From positions 1-64,000 of the forward strand of contig CALUOP010000008.1 of assembly GCA_944322305.1 (NCBI GenBank): a DNA stretch of 64,000 nt, in the 5' to 3' direction. The notes under the pieces were generated by a model, which saw only the letters and a program-made list of their open reading frames with translations, was not told the DNA's origin and ran no database searches. This document shows positions 24,202-31,960 of this stretch, piece after piece (the stretch's first letter is position 1; each line of letters opens with the position of its first letter). Source of the DNA: an uncultured Coriobacteriaceae bacterium. GTDB taxonomy: Bacteria > Actinomycetota > Coriobacteriia > Coriobacteriales > Coriobacteriaceae. The position numbers were made by a program, and so were the translations under genes.

Positions 24202-24825
24202 TTAGCTGTTCTTCATCACCGTGGTCTGCACGATGGCGGCTACGCTCTCGCACGCGTCGGCGCAGTACTCGAGGAAGGTGTAAACGTCGCGCCACGCAAT
24301 GATCTCGCGCACGTCCTCGCACGTTGTGTGAAGGTTGCGCATGGCCTCGATGTAGACACCGTCGGCCTCCTCCTCGATGGTGTTGATGGCGATCACGTGG
24401 TCGCGCAGCGACTTGGAGCGCTTGAAGCGCGCGAGCTCGCCGATGAGGGCCTTGAGCTCGTTGCAGGCACGCACGGTAAGGTCAACCAGATCGAGCGCGT
24501 CCGGGCGAATGCTCGGGATGTTGGTGAAGTAGATGCGGTGCAGCACGCCTTCGATACGGTCCACCACCACGTCCAAGCCGTCGGAAAGCATGGCGATGTC
24601 CTCGCGCTCGAGGGGGGTGATGAAGGCGGTGATGAGCGCGTCGCTCATCTCGTGATGCTGCTCGTCCGCCTCCTGCTCGATGGCGTGCATCTCGTCGATG
24701 GACTCCTTGACGCGCTGCGGATCGAAGTTGCGCATGAGGTCGGCCAAGAACTCTGCCGCGCGACAGGCGCAGTCCGCACACGTTGCGAAGTTCTCGAAGT
24801 AGAAGGAGTCGCTTTTTTTTGCCAT
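24202..24825 (-). CDS. DUF47 (PhoU-like) protein, PiT partner
   Basis: 207 residues of amphipathic helices typical of the PhoU-like DUF47 group: FDPQRVKESIDEMHAIEQEADEQHHEMSDALITAF ITPLEREDI, including the acidic metal-binding pattern E-x3-D-x2 seen in PhoU repeats, and a second repeat around IEEEADGVYIEAMRNLH. These proteins sit beside PiT phosphate carriers and are thought to gate them. The gene is 63 bases downstream of the carrier, in the same transcript, and ends at a good terminator. Confidence 0.9.
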   Translation of the reverse strand: MAKKSDSFYFENFATCADCACRAAEFLADLMRNFDPQRVKESIDEMHAIEQEADEQHHEMSDALITAFITPLEREDIAMLSDGLDVVVDRIEGVLHRIYFTNIPSIRPDALDLVDLTVRACNELKALIGELARFKRSKSLRDHVIAINTIEEEADGVYIEAMRNLHTTCEDVREIIAWRDVYTFLEYCADACESVAAIVQTTVMKNS

Positions 24826-24888
24826 GGAAGTTTCCCTTTCTCACAGGCGCGGCACCACCGCGCCAAACGCACGATTAAGCCGTCCGGA

Positions 24889-25962
24889 TTAGAACAGGAA
24901 CATGAAGAGCTGAGCCATGAGGAAGCTGATGAGGCCGCAGCCCGGGAAGGTGAAGACCCAGGTGAGCACCATGTCCTTCACGACGCCGAAGTTGATGGCG
25001 GACAGGCGCTTGACCGCGCCCACGCCCATGATGGCGCTCGTCTTCACATGGGTGGTGGAAACGGGGATGCCGGTGAGCGTCATGCCGAGCAGGCAGGCGG
25101 CGCTGGCCGCGTCAGCCGAGAATCCCTGGTACTTCTCGAGCTTGACCATGTCGAGGCCCACGGACTTGATGATCTTCTCGCCGCCCACGCTGGTGCCCAG
25201 GCCCATGACGGTGGAGCACAGCAGCATGAGCCACACCGGAATGACGATGCCCTCGACGCTGGACTGGCCGTTGCAGAACGCCATGCCGAGGAAGAGCACG
25301 CCGATGAACTTCTGGCCATCCTGCGCACCGTGCATGAAGCTCATAGCCGCCGCGCCCACAATCTGCGCGTACTTGAAGAAGCCGTTGGTGCTGCGGCGGT
25401 CGAGCCCGGCGCACACAAAGCTCACGATCTTGCACACCAGCCAACCGATGGCAAAGCCCAGCACCAGGCTCAGCACCAAACCGTAGATGACCTTGACCCA
25501 CTCTGCGCCGTTGACCGCGTTCATGTTGCCGTGGATCGCGAACGCCGCGCCGGTGAGGCCGGCGATGAGGCTGTGGGACTCGCTGGTGGGGATGCCGAAA
25601 ACCGACGCGCCCACGCTGTAGACCACGATCGAGAACAGCGCGGCGCACAGCGCCACCAGCGCTTCTTGCGTGTTGCCGCCGAAATCGACCATGTTGGAGA
25701 TGGTGGAGGCAACCGACGCGTTGATGTGCGTCATGATGAGTACGCCCAAGAAGTTGAAGACGGCCGCCATCACGATGGCCGACCGCACGCGCATGCACCG
25801 AGTGGTGACGCAGGTGGCGATGGCGTTGGGGGCGTCCGTCCAGCCGTTCACGAAGATAACGCCCAACGTGAGGAGCACGGTAATCGCGAGAATGGGGTTC
25901 GCGATCATCTGCTGCGCAAAATTAGCAAGTGAAACGTCCACGATTCGCTGCTTTCTCCGCAT
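24889..25962 (-). CDS. pit: Inorganic phosphate transporter, PiT family
   Basis: 357 residues with about ten helices. The two PiT signature repeats are present: VNGWTDAPNAIATCVTTR near the N-terminus and FMHGAQDGQKFIGVL in the second half, each with the conserved Asp/Asn-Gly text. Imports phosphate with a cation. ATG 25962 has only a weak ribosome site; a GTG seven codons in (25941) is an alternative. The upstream region holds three TTACC repeats 11 bp apart directly before a possible -10, suggesting phosphate-starvation control. The DUF47 gene downstream completes the module. Confidence 0.92.
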   Translation of the reverse strand: MRRKQRIVDVSLANFAQQMIANPILAITVLLTLGVIFVNGWTDAPNAIATCVTTRCMRVRSAIVMAAVFNFLGVLIMTHINASVASTISNMVDFGGNTQEALVALCAALFSIVVYSVGASVFGIPTSESHSLIAGLTGAAFAIHGNMNAVNGAEWVKVIYGLVLSLVLGFAIGWLVCKIVSFVCAGLDRRSTNGFFKYAQIVGAAAMSFMHGAQDGQKFIGVLFLGMAFCNGQSSVEGIVIPVWLMLLCSTVMGLGTSVGGEKIIKSVGLDMVKLEKYQGFSADAASAACLLGMTLTGIPVSTTHVKTSAIMGVGAVKRLSAINFGVVKDMVLTWVFTFPGCGLISFLMAQLFMFLF

Positions 25963-26080
25963 GAGCCGCTTGCGACGGCTGTACCTTCATTGGTCTTGTG
26001 AGCTGTGAGACCGGTTTGCCGGGCGTCTGGACTGCCTGCATGCGCTGCACACACCCCCTCTGCTCGGTAAACCGTCCCAT

Positions 26081-26129
26081 AGGATACCATTTAACGAGAT
26101 GCTTACCAAGGGTTTACCTGCTCTTTACC
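26081..26129 (-). promoter_or_regulatory. PHO-box-like site and -10 for the PiT operon
   Basis: On the plus strand TTACC starts at 26103, 26114 and 26125, exactly 11 bp apart; read toward the PiT gene they are GGTAA repeats ending 16 bases before TATCCT (26086-26081). PhoP-type regulators in Bacillus and Streptomyces bind direct repeats with 11-bp spacing in place of a -35. The repeats lie between PiT and the RNase P promoter. Confidence 0.55.
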
Positions 26130-26157
26130 GTCCAAGATAGGGATAAACGGCCTATTT

Positions 26158-26188
26158 TTGAGGGAGCCAGGCGTTCCCATGCTACAAT
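26158..26188 (+). promoter_or_regulatory. Promoter of the RNase P RNA
   Basis: TACAAT at 26183-26188 lies just before the RNA 5' end; TTGAGG at 26158-26163 is a -35 candidate with a long 19-base spacer. Confidence 0.5.
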
Positions 26189-26193
26189 ACCGG

Positions 26194-26562
26194 GCAGCGA
26201 AGCGGGCCAGACGGCCGCGCGACCGGCCTTGCGCCGGCGTGAGGAAAGTCCGGGCTCCACAGGGCAGCATGCTGGCTAACGGCCAGGCGGGGCGACCCGA
26301 CGGAAAGTGCCGCAGAAAAGAAGACTCCCACCTGCGGGGCGCCTGCGCGCCCGTAAAGGGAAAAGCTGAAACGGTGGTGTAAGAGACCACCAGCGTCGCG
26401 GCGACGCGGCGGCTGGGCAAACCCCATGCGGAGCAAGCGCGAATAGGAGCGCGATGGATCGGCCCGGTCCGCGCTCGGGTAGCGTGCGAGGAGCTCGGCA
26501 GCAATGCCGAGACAAGATAAATGGCCGTCCTCGACAGAACCCGGCTTACCGGCCCGCTTTGC
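26194..26562 (+). ncRNA. rnpB: RNase P RNA, type A
   Basis: The catalytic RNA that trims tRNA 5' ends. The universally conserved 5' block GAGGAAAGTCCGGGCTCC (26239 onward) and the 3' block ACAGAACCCGGCTTA (26533 onward) are both present and would form P4. P1 closes between GCGAAGCGGGCC near 26197 and GGCCCGCTTTGC at 26551-26562. GGTGGTGTAAGAGACCACC and the GAGACAAGATAAATG element also fit. A T run at 26563-26568 follows as terminator. About 369 bases, normal for a high-G+C type A RNA. Confidence 0.96.
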
Positions 26563-26735
26563 TTTTTTGCAGCCGCGCGCGGCGCCCCTCCTCTTTCCTT
26601 CATCCATACCGCCCTGTAAGGGTGTGTGCCCGTAGGCACCATGCGGCGCGGGCAGCGCCAAGGCGCCGCCGCCCTTGTCGCCCGCCAAGGCGGCTCGGCA
26701 AGCGACACGGGCGGCGCGCCCCGAGCCCCGTACGC

Positions 26736-26764
26736 AAAAAGCCCCGCAGCCTGTTCTGCGGGGC
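26736..26764 (-). terminator. Terminator at the end of the division cluster
   Basis: Minus strand: GCCCCGCAG, six-base loop, CTGCGGGGC, then five T. It is 34 bases past the divIVA stop and closes the long minus-strand cluster. Confidence 0.88.
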
Positions 26765-26797
26765 TTGCTTCAACGCATATGGCCGAGCGCGGCGCTT

Positions 26798-27517
26798 TTA
26801 GTCCAGATCCTCGAAGTCGAAGGTCGGGGACGGCGCGAACGGATCGGCAACCGGGGCGCCGGCGCGGTCGGAGGCCGTCAGCGGGTCGGACACCACATGG
26901 GCCTGCGGATCCTCGGGCGCGCCAGCGAAAGCGGAGCCGACCACCTGCGCGGGCTTGTCGGCGGCAGCCTCGGAGCCGGAGGGCTTGGAGGCCAGCAGAT
27001 CCTGCGGGAAGGAGTTCTGGGCGTCGTCGATGAAGTGCTGCAGGAGCTTGAGGTACTCGGCGCGGAACTCCTCGCGCGAGCTCTTCAGGCGGTCGATCTC
27101 GTCCATCTCGTTTTGCTTCTCGGCCAGCGCCTGGCGGATGACCTCGCGCGCCTTGGCGTCAGCCTCGTTGCGGATGCGCTCGGCGTTGGCGCGCGCCTCG
27201 TCCACGATGCGGTCGGCAGACTGCTGGGCGGTGATGAGGGCAGCCGAGATCTGGCGCTCGGTCGCGGAGTACTCGTTCACCGGCGCGGGCGCAGGGGCCG
27301 GGGCGGGAGCTGCCTGAGCCTGGGCGAGCTGCTGCTTGGCCTCGGCCAGCTGCTGCTCGGAGGCGTCCAGACGGTTCTTCAGGTCAACGATCTTGGAGAG
27401 CATCGCGTCGACCTCGCTGGCGAGCTGCTCGAGAAAGACGTCGACCTCGCCGGGATCATAACCGCGCTTGGCCTCGGAGAAGGTCTGCGCTTGGATGTCA
27501 GCGGGAGTAATGGCCAT
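26798..27517 (-). CDS. divIVA: DivIVA/Wag31-like cell-division protein
   Basis: 239 residues. The N-terminal membrane-binding module is clear: PADIQAQTFSEAKRGYDPGEVDVFLEQLASEVDAML, including the F-x4-RGY-x3-VD pattern. A coiled coil (LKNRLDASEQQLAEAKQQLAQAQ), an Ala/Pro hinge and a long second coil rich in Glu/Arg (about 85-180) follow; the tail is acidic and ends in PTFDFEDLD. In actinobacteria DivIVA organises polar growth and septum placement. GAAAGGAAA precedes the ATG. Last gene of the cluster. Confidence 0.93.
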   Translation of the reverse strand: MAITPADIQAQTFSEAKRGYDPGEVDVFLEQLASEVDAMLSKIVDLKNRLDASEQQLAEAKQQLAQAQAAPAPAPAPAPVNEYSATERQISAALITAQQSADRIVDEARANAERIRNEADAKAREVIRQALAEKQNEMDEIDRLKSSREEFRAEYLKLLQHFIDDAQNSFPQDLLASKPSGSEAAADKPAQVVGSAFAGAPEDPQAHVVSDPLTASDRAGAPVADPFAPSPTFDFEDLD

Positions 27518-27580
27518 CGGACTTTCCTTTCAACGTGGGACGAACCGTCCCGGCAAGCCCGCCGGGAGCGAGCCTTTTGC

Positions 27581-27859
27581 CTACAGTATACCGACCAGAA
27601 CATTCACGAGCAGCCGCACAACGAGCTGCAACGCAATAATAGCAACAACGGGCGAGAAATCCACGCCACCCATCGGCGGGATGATGCGGCGGAACAGGTT
27701 GAGCCACGGGCCGCAGATGCGGTCGAGCGCCATGAAGATGTCGGCGGCCAACCCCCCTTCCTTGAGCGGGAACCACGTCATGAGGCAGTACACCAGCACC
27801 AGGAAGTTGTAGAAGTTGGCAAGGTTGTAAACGAGTTGGATCAAGGTATAGGCGGTCAA
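27581..27859 (-). CDS. yggT: YggT/YlmG-family membrane protein
   Basis: 92 residues, two membrane helices (LANFYNFLVLVYCLMTWF and VVAIIALQLVVRLLVNVL) around the conserved DRICGPWLNLFRRIIPPMGGVDFSPVV. The frame opens with TTG nine bases after the sepF stop, preceded by TTAGGATGA; an out-of-frame ATG nearby hits a stop at once, so TTG is the only sensible start. YlmG/YggT is commonly found between sepF and divIVA and is thought to help place division proteins. Confidence 0.9.
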   Translation of the reverse strand: MTAYTLIQLVYNLANFYNFLVLVYCLMTWFPLKEGGLAADIFMALDRICGPWLNLFRRIIPPMGGVDFSPVVAIIALQLVVRLLVNVLVGIL

Positions 27860-27868
27860 TCGATCATC

Positions 27869-28585
27869 CTAACGACGGAGGTAACCCTCGGATCGGAGCT
27901 TGGCGAGGTCGGACTCCTTGACCTCGCAACCCTGCGGCAGCACCATGAAGACGCGGTCCCCGACCTCCTTCACGCCGGCGCCCGAACCGCAGGCGAAGCC
28001 GTAGCTGAAGTCGAGCACGCGCTTGGCAACCTCGGTGCGCACGTTCACGAACACCAGCGCCACCGGCTGCTTGGTGCGCACGCGACGCACCACCGTCTCC
28101 ACGTCGTCGTAGCTCTCGGGCTTCAAGATGTAGGCCGGGAGCTGCGGGGTGGAGTTGGCGACCGCGCCGGTGGGGCGCTGCTCGGCGGCCGGCGCGGCGG
28201 CGCGGGCGGCCTGAGCGCGCTCGCGCTCGGCATAGCTGGACGGCGTGTCGTAGGCGCCGGGACGGTAGGCGTCGGCAGAGCGGGCGGGCGGGTTGAACGT
28301 AGAGGCGTGGCGGTCTATCTCGCCCACCGGCTGGCCGGAGCGCGTGTACACCGCAACCGACTCGGCCTCGCCGCGAGGCGACTGACCCAGCACGCCCATG
28401 GAGTGCGGCTCCTCGGTGTTGGCGCCCGAGGCGTACGAGTCGTTGTACGACTCAGGGGCGGGGCGGAACGGCGCGGCGGCCTGATCCTCCTCGTCGTAGT
28501 ACTCGTCCTCGTAGCCCTCGTCATACGCGTAGTCGTCGTTGTGGTTGAACGGGAGCCTGTTTTTCAGATCGTCCAAGAAGCCCAT
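27869..28585 (-). CDS. sepF: SepF, FtsZ membrane anchor
   Basis: 238 residues. The N-terminal amphipathic helix MGFLDDLKNRLPF is the expected membrane-binding segment. A long acidic/Tyr-rich linker follows (DDYAYDEGYEDEYYDEED onward), and the folded SepF domain occupies about 150-238 (LKPESYDDVETVVRRVRTKQ, then VALVFVNVRTEVAKRVLDF and GDRVFMVLPQG). The linker makes it longer than the typical 150-residue protein. With no ftsA in the cluster, SepF is the likely tether of the Z ring to the membrane, as in other actinobacteria. Confidence 0.93.
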   Translation of the reverse strand: MGFLDDLKNRLPFNHNDDYAYDEGYEDEYYDEEDQAAAPFRPAPESYNDSYASGANTEEPHSMGVLGQSPRGEAESVAVYTRSGQPVGEIDRHASTFNPPARSADAYRPGAYDTPSSYAERERAQAARAAAPAAEQRPTGAVANSTPQLPAYILKPESYDDVETVVRRVRTKQPVALVFVNVRTEVAKRVLDFSYGFACGSGAGVKEVGDRVFMVLPQGCEVKESDLAKLRSEGYLRR

Positions 28586-28644
28586 GGGAACCGCCTTCTC
28601 TGCCGTAGTGCGTTACCTGTACGTTTGGCACGGGTTAGGTGCAA

Positions 28645-29391
28645 TTATAGAGCAAACAACGGGTCGAACACCACTCGGCCCAGTCGCACGATGGTTGAGC
28701 CCTCCGCAAGGGCTGCCTCGAAGTCCTCGCTCATGCCCATCGAGAGCTCGGGCAGCGCCAGCTCCGGGCAGAGCTCGGCACAGGTGTCGCGCAGCTCGCG
28801 CAGGCCGCAGAAGGTGCGCCGCGCCACCGACTCGTCGCCCCGCGGCGCCATGGTCATGAGACCCTGGGGCGCGATACCCGGCATCTCCGCGAGCTCCTCG
28901 AGGCTTTCGCGCAGCTCAGCAGGGGCAAAGCCCGACTTGCTCTCCTCGCCGGAGACGTTCACCTCGAAGAGCACCGGCTGAGGCACCACGGGCCGGCCCG
29001 CAGCCTCGGCGGCGCGCACCACGCGGTCGGAGACGGCGCGCGCGAGCTTGGCCGAACGCACGGAGTGGATGAGCGCCGCGCGACCGAGCACCATGTTGAT
29101 CTTGTTGGTTTGGAGGTTGCCGATCATGTCGAAGCGGTACGCGCCAGCGCTGACGTCGTCGCGCGCCGCGAGCGCCTCGAGCTTGCGCGCGAGCTCCTGG
29201 GGGCGGTTCTCGCCGAACAGGGTGTAGCCGGCGCGCATGGCCGCCACCACCTCGTCGACGCCGACCGTTTTGGAAACCGCCAGGAGCCTGGCAGAATCGA
29301 TGTCGCGGCCGCTCACCACCAGCGCCGCGCGCATGCGGTCCATCAGCTCGGCGCGGCGCCGAACCATGTGCTCCTCGTACCCGTGCTCCAT
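28645..29391 (-). CDS. yggS: PLP homeostasis protein YggS/PLPBP
   Basis: 248 residues of the alanine-racemase-like TIM-barrel fold that binds pyridoxal phosphate without known catalysis. Seen: LLAVSKTVGVDEVV with the PLP lysine, FGENRPQEL, FDMIGNLQTNKI, HSVRSAKLA, VNVSGEESKSGF, GLMTMAP and the final LSMGMSEDFEAALAEGSTIVRLG. Some 20 residues upstream are in frame (starts at 29415 or 29430), and ribosome-site evidence is weak for all choices, so the start is uncertain. Conserved neighbour of sepF in many Gram-positives. Confidence 0.92.
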   Translation of the reverse strand: MEHGYEEHMVRRRAELMDRMRAALVVSGRDIDSARLLAVSKTVGVDEVVAAMRAGYTLFGENRPQELARKLEALAARDDVSAGAYRFDMIGNLQTNKINMVLGRAALIHSVRSAKLARAVSDRVVRAAEAAGRPVVPQPVLFEVNVSGEESKSGFAPAELRESLEELAEMPGIAPQGLMTMAPRGDESVARRTFCGLRELRDTCAELCPELALPELSMGMSEDFEAALAEGSTIVRLGRVVFDPLFAL

Positions 29392-29561
29392 ACCATCGCC
29401 CCCACGTGCGCTCATCCGTTGCAGAATCACCGGTGCTTGTACCCAGAACGCCGGGGATTGTACCGTGCGACAGCGCCCGGCAGCAGGTCGGAAACAATCT
29501 TCACGAGCCTGCGGGCCCGCCTGAGCGGAATGAGGCGCGCAGGCGACCGGCAGATGGGCCC

Positions 29562-30347
29562 TTACGGCATGAACGCCACCGCGGCGTGGCGCCCGGTGAC
29601 GCCTCCTTCCGCCCGGTACGAGAAGAACCGGTCGGTTTGGCTCAGGGTGGAAAGGCCGGTGTCGTGGATCGCGGCGGCAGGGACGTCCGCGCCCTCAAGC
29701 GACTCGGCGATGGCCGCCGACAGGTCAAGCAGCCGGTCGGGCTCTGCGGTGACAGACGAGAAGCGCGCGGCGAAGCGGTCGAGCAGCTCTTGCGAGACCT
29801 CGTACTCGCTGCCGAGGATATGCGGGCCGATGAACGCCTCGAGCTCTTCAGGCACGCAGCCGGCGGCCGCGCAAAGCGCGCGGGCGGTTTTGCCGGCGAT
29901 GCCCGCGTAGGTGCCCTTCCAGCCGGAGTGGGCTACAGCAAAGGCACCCGGCGCGACGATGACCACCGGCACGCAGTCGGCGAACATAAGCATCACCGGC
30001 ACGCCCGGCGCGGCGCACACCACGGCGTCAGCGCCGGCAGCCGCCTCGGCGCGCACCCGGGCAAGCTCCTCGGGCGCGGCCGACGTCACTGTGACCACGT
30101 GGTCGCCGTGCACTTGGTTGGGGGTGACGAGGCGATCTGCGCAGGCGCCCGCCCCGAGGGCCTTGAGGACGCGGCGGCGGTTCTCGGCAACGGCGGCTGG
30201 GTCGTCATCCACGTGCGCGCCCAAGTTGAGCGAGGCAAACGGCGGCTGCGAAACGCCTCCCGTGCGCTCGGTGAACCCGAAGCGCACGCCGGCTCCCTCG
30301 CCTCCCACCAACGTAACGCCGTCTTCGGTGTACCGCTTAAGCTTCAT
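29562..30347 (-). CDS. pgeF: Peptidoglycan editing factor PgeF (laccase-domain, YfiH)
   Basis: 261 residues. Conserved elements: FGFTERTGGVSQPPFASLNLGAHVDDDP, TPNQVHGDHVV with the metal-binding His, ADAVVCAAPGVPVMLMFADCVPVV with the Cys, and AVAHSGWKGTYAGI with the second His, so the Cys/His/His site is complete. PgeF removes wrongly placed L-serine from the UDP-MurNAc peptide, which suits its place in a cell-wall cluster. GGGAGGGCGCT precedes ATG 30347; the longer frame from 30389 overlaps a palindromic repeat and is rejected. Confidence 0.92.
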   Translation of the reverse strand: MKLKRYTEDGVTLVGGEGAGVRFGFTERTGGVSQPPFASLNLGAHVDDDPAAVAENRRRVLKALGAGACADRLVTPNQVHGDHVVTVTSAAPEELARVRAEAAAGADAVVCAAPGVPVMLMFADCVPVVIVAPGAFAVAHSGWKGTYAGIAGKTARALCAAAGCVPEELEAFIGPHILGSEYEVSQELLDRFAARFSSVTAEPDRLLDLSAAIAESLEGADVPAAAIHDTGLSTLSQTDRFFSYRAEGGVTGRHAAVAFMP

Positions 30348-30385
30348 AGCGCCCTCCCAGCTCGCCGTTTTGCCCCTCCTTGTAC

Positions 30386-30626
30386 CCAATGCGCCAAATT
30401 AGGCCGTGCTTAATTTGGCGCACAAGGCCGCACCTGCCGCGCTGCACGAAAATGGATGTTGTTTCACGCGGGTGCACCGAGTAGACCAACTAAGCGCCAC
30501 AGCTCCTACCTGCGCTTTCCTTGCGGCACCAAACGGCTCTACTCGCGCCTCCCCTCCAAAACAACATCCATTTTCACGCGCAAGACGAAATGCGCCAAAT
30601 TAGGCCCGGCCTAATTTGGCGCATCA
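30386..30626. repeat. Block of nested inverted repeats between ftsZ and pgeF
   Basis: The 303-base gap 30348-30650 holds two related palindromes and a longer inverted repeat. Palindrome A 30390-30422 (15-bp arms TGCGCCAAATTAGGC, one wobble, loop CGT). Palindrome B 30590-30624 (perfect 17-bp arms ATGCGCCAAATTAGGCC around one base). Between them GAAAATGGATGTTGTTT at 30448-30464 is perfectly inverted at 30559-30575. A third, decayed palindrome lies at 61799-61831. No gene and no T run. Confidence 0.8.
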
Positions 30627-30650
30627 TGCTGCGTGCTCTGTCAGCTTGGC

Positions 30651-31781
30651 TTAGAAGTTGCCGCGCTTGAGGAAGTCCGGCAGCTCAAAGGGCTCGTTGC
30701 CGAAGTTGGGCAGCTGCGAGCTGCCCGCGTTGCGGCTGGGCTGCTGCTGGGAGTCGCGCTGGGCGTGCTGGCCGCGCGGGGCCGGAGCGGCCGGCGCGGA
30801 GAACAGGTCGTCCTGCTGGCTCACGTTGTTGTCGTTGAAGCCGGTGGCGATGACGGTCACGCGCACCTGGTCGCCCAGGGACTCGTCGATGACCGTACCG
30901 AAGATGATGTTGGCCTCGGGGTCCACGGCGTTGGCCACCAGGTCGGCGGCGTCGTTGATCTCCTGCAGGCCGAGGTCCTTGTTGCCGGCGATGGAGAGCA
31001 GCACGCGGGTCGCGCCGTCGATGGAGCTCTCGAGCAGGCGGCTGGAAATGGCCTCCTGCGCGGCGTCGACCGCGCGGGAGTCGCCGGAAGCGGAGCCGAT
31101 GCCCATCATGGCGGTGCCGGCATGGCTCATGATCGTCTTCACGTCAGCGAAGTCGAGGTTGATGATGCCCGGCACGGTGATGAGGTCGGTGATGCCCTGG
31201 GTGCCGCGCGAAAGCACGCCGTCGGCGATGGTGAAGGCCTCGAGCATGGAGGTCTTCTTCTCGGCGATGTCGAGCAGGCGGTCGTTGGGGATGACGATGA
31301 GGGTGTCAACGCTGTCGGAAAGCTCCTTGATGCCCTCCTCGGCGCTGGCCTTGCGCTTGCGGCCCTCGAAGCTGAACGGCTTGGTGACAACCGCCACGGT
31401 GAGGGCGCCCACGTCGTTCATGGCGATGTCGGCAACGATGGGGGCCGCGCCGGTACCGGTGCCGCCGCCCTCGCCGCAGGTGATGAACACCATGTCGGCG
31501 CCAGCGAGCGCCTCCTTGATGTCGTCGCGGCTCTCGTCGGCCGCCTTGCGGCCGATCTCGGGCTGGGCGCCCGCGCCGAGGCCGCGGGTGATGTCGGTGC
31601 CGATGTGCACCTTGATGTCAGCGTCGGAGATGGCAAGCGCCTGGGCATCGGTGTTGATGGCGACGAACTCGACGCCGCGAATGCCCTCCTCGATCATGCG
31701 GTTCACCGCGTTGGTGCCACCGCCGCCGACACCGACGACTTTGATGACGGCAAGATAGTTGCTGATCTCATCCTCGTGCAT
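30651..31781 (-). CDS. ftsZ: Cell-division GTPase FtsZ
   Basis: 376 residues. GTP-binding loops: [15 protein letters not shown] (15-29), the tubulin signature [12 protein letters not shown] (103-114) and the T7 synergy loop text [15 protein letters not shown]. The C-terminus ends with the short conserved peptide [11 protein letters not shown] after a disordered linker; that peptide is the docking site for SepF in this phylum. GGAGG lies seven bases before the ATG. The 179-base gap upstream contains TTGACG on the minus strand (31897-31892), so ftsZ may have its own promoter besides read-through from ftsQ. Confidence 0.97.
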   Translation of the reverse strand: MHEDEISNYLAVIKVVGVGGGGTNAVNRMIEEGIRGVEFVAINTDAQALAISDADIKVHIGTDITRGLGAGAQPEIGRKAADESRDDIKEALAGADMVFITCGEGGGTGTGAAPIVADIAMNDVGALTVAVVTKPFSFEGRKRKASAEEGIKELSDSVDTLIVIPNDRLLDIAEKKTSMLEAFTIADGVLSRGTQGITDLITVPGIINLDFADVKTIMSHAGTAMMGIGSASGDSRAVDAAQEAISSRLLESSIDGATRVLLSIAGNKDLGLQEINDAADLVANAVDPEANIIFGTVIDESLGDQVRVTVIATGFNDNNVSQQDDLFSAPAAPAPRGQHAQRDSQQQPSRNAGSSQLPNFGNEPFELPDFLKRGNF

Positions 31782-31960
31782 GTTGGTCCTCCGAACACCC
31801 TGCGTTTATGCACAGCCTGCAAACGTTCAAGTTCTACCTCAGAGTAAACCCCGAGGTAAATCATGTTATGTTTGCACACCTTACCACTCCGCGTCAAATT
31901 CATGAGCCGAAATTATGGATTTACCAGATGAACGGCGGCAAGCGCGGGGCGGGGACGGCG

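Noticed and set aside
24889-25962. Mobile element or integration near the RNase P gene
   Set aside because: No integrase, no target duplication and a normal rnpB 3' end; the neighbours are housekeeping genes.
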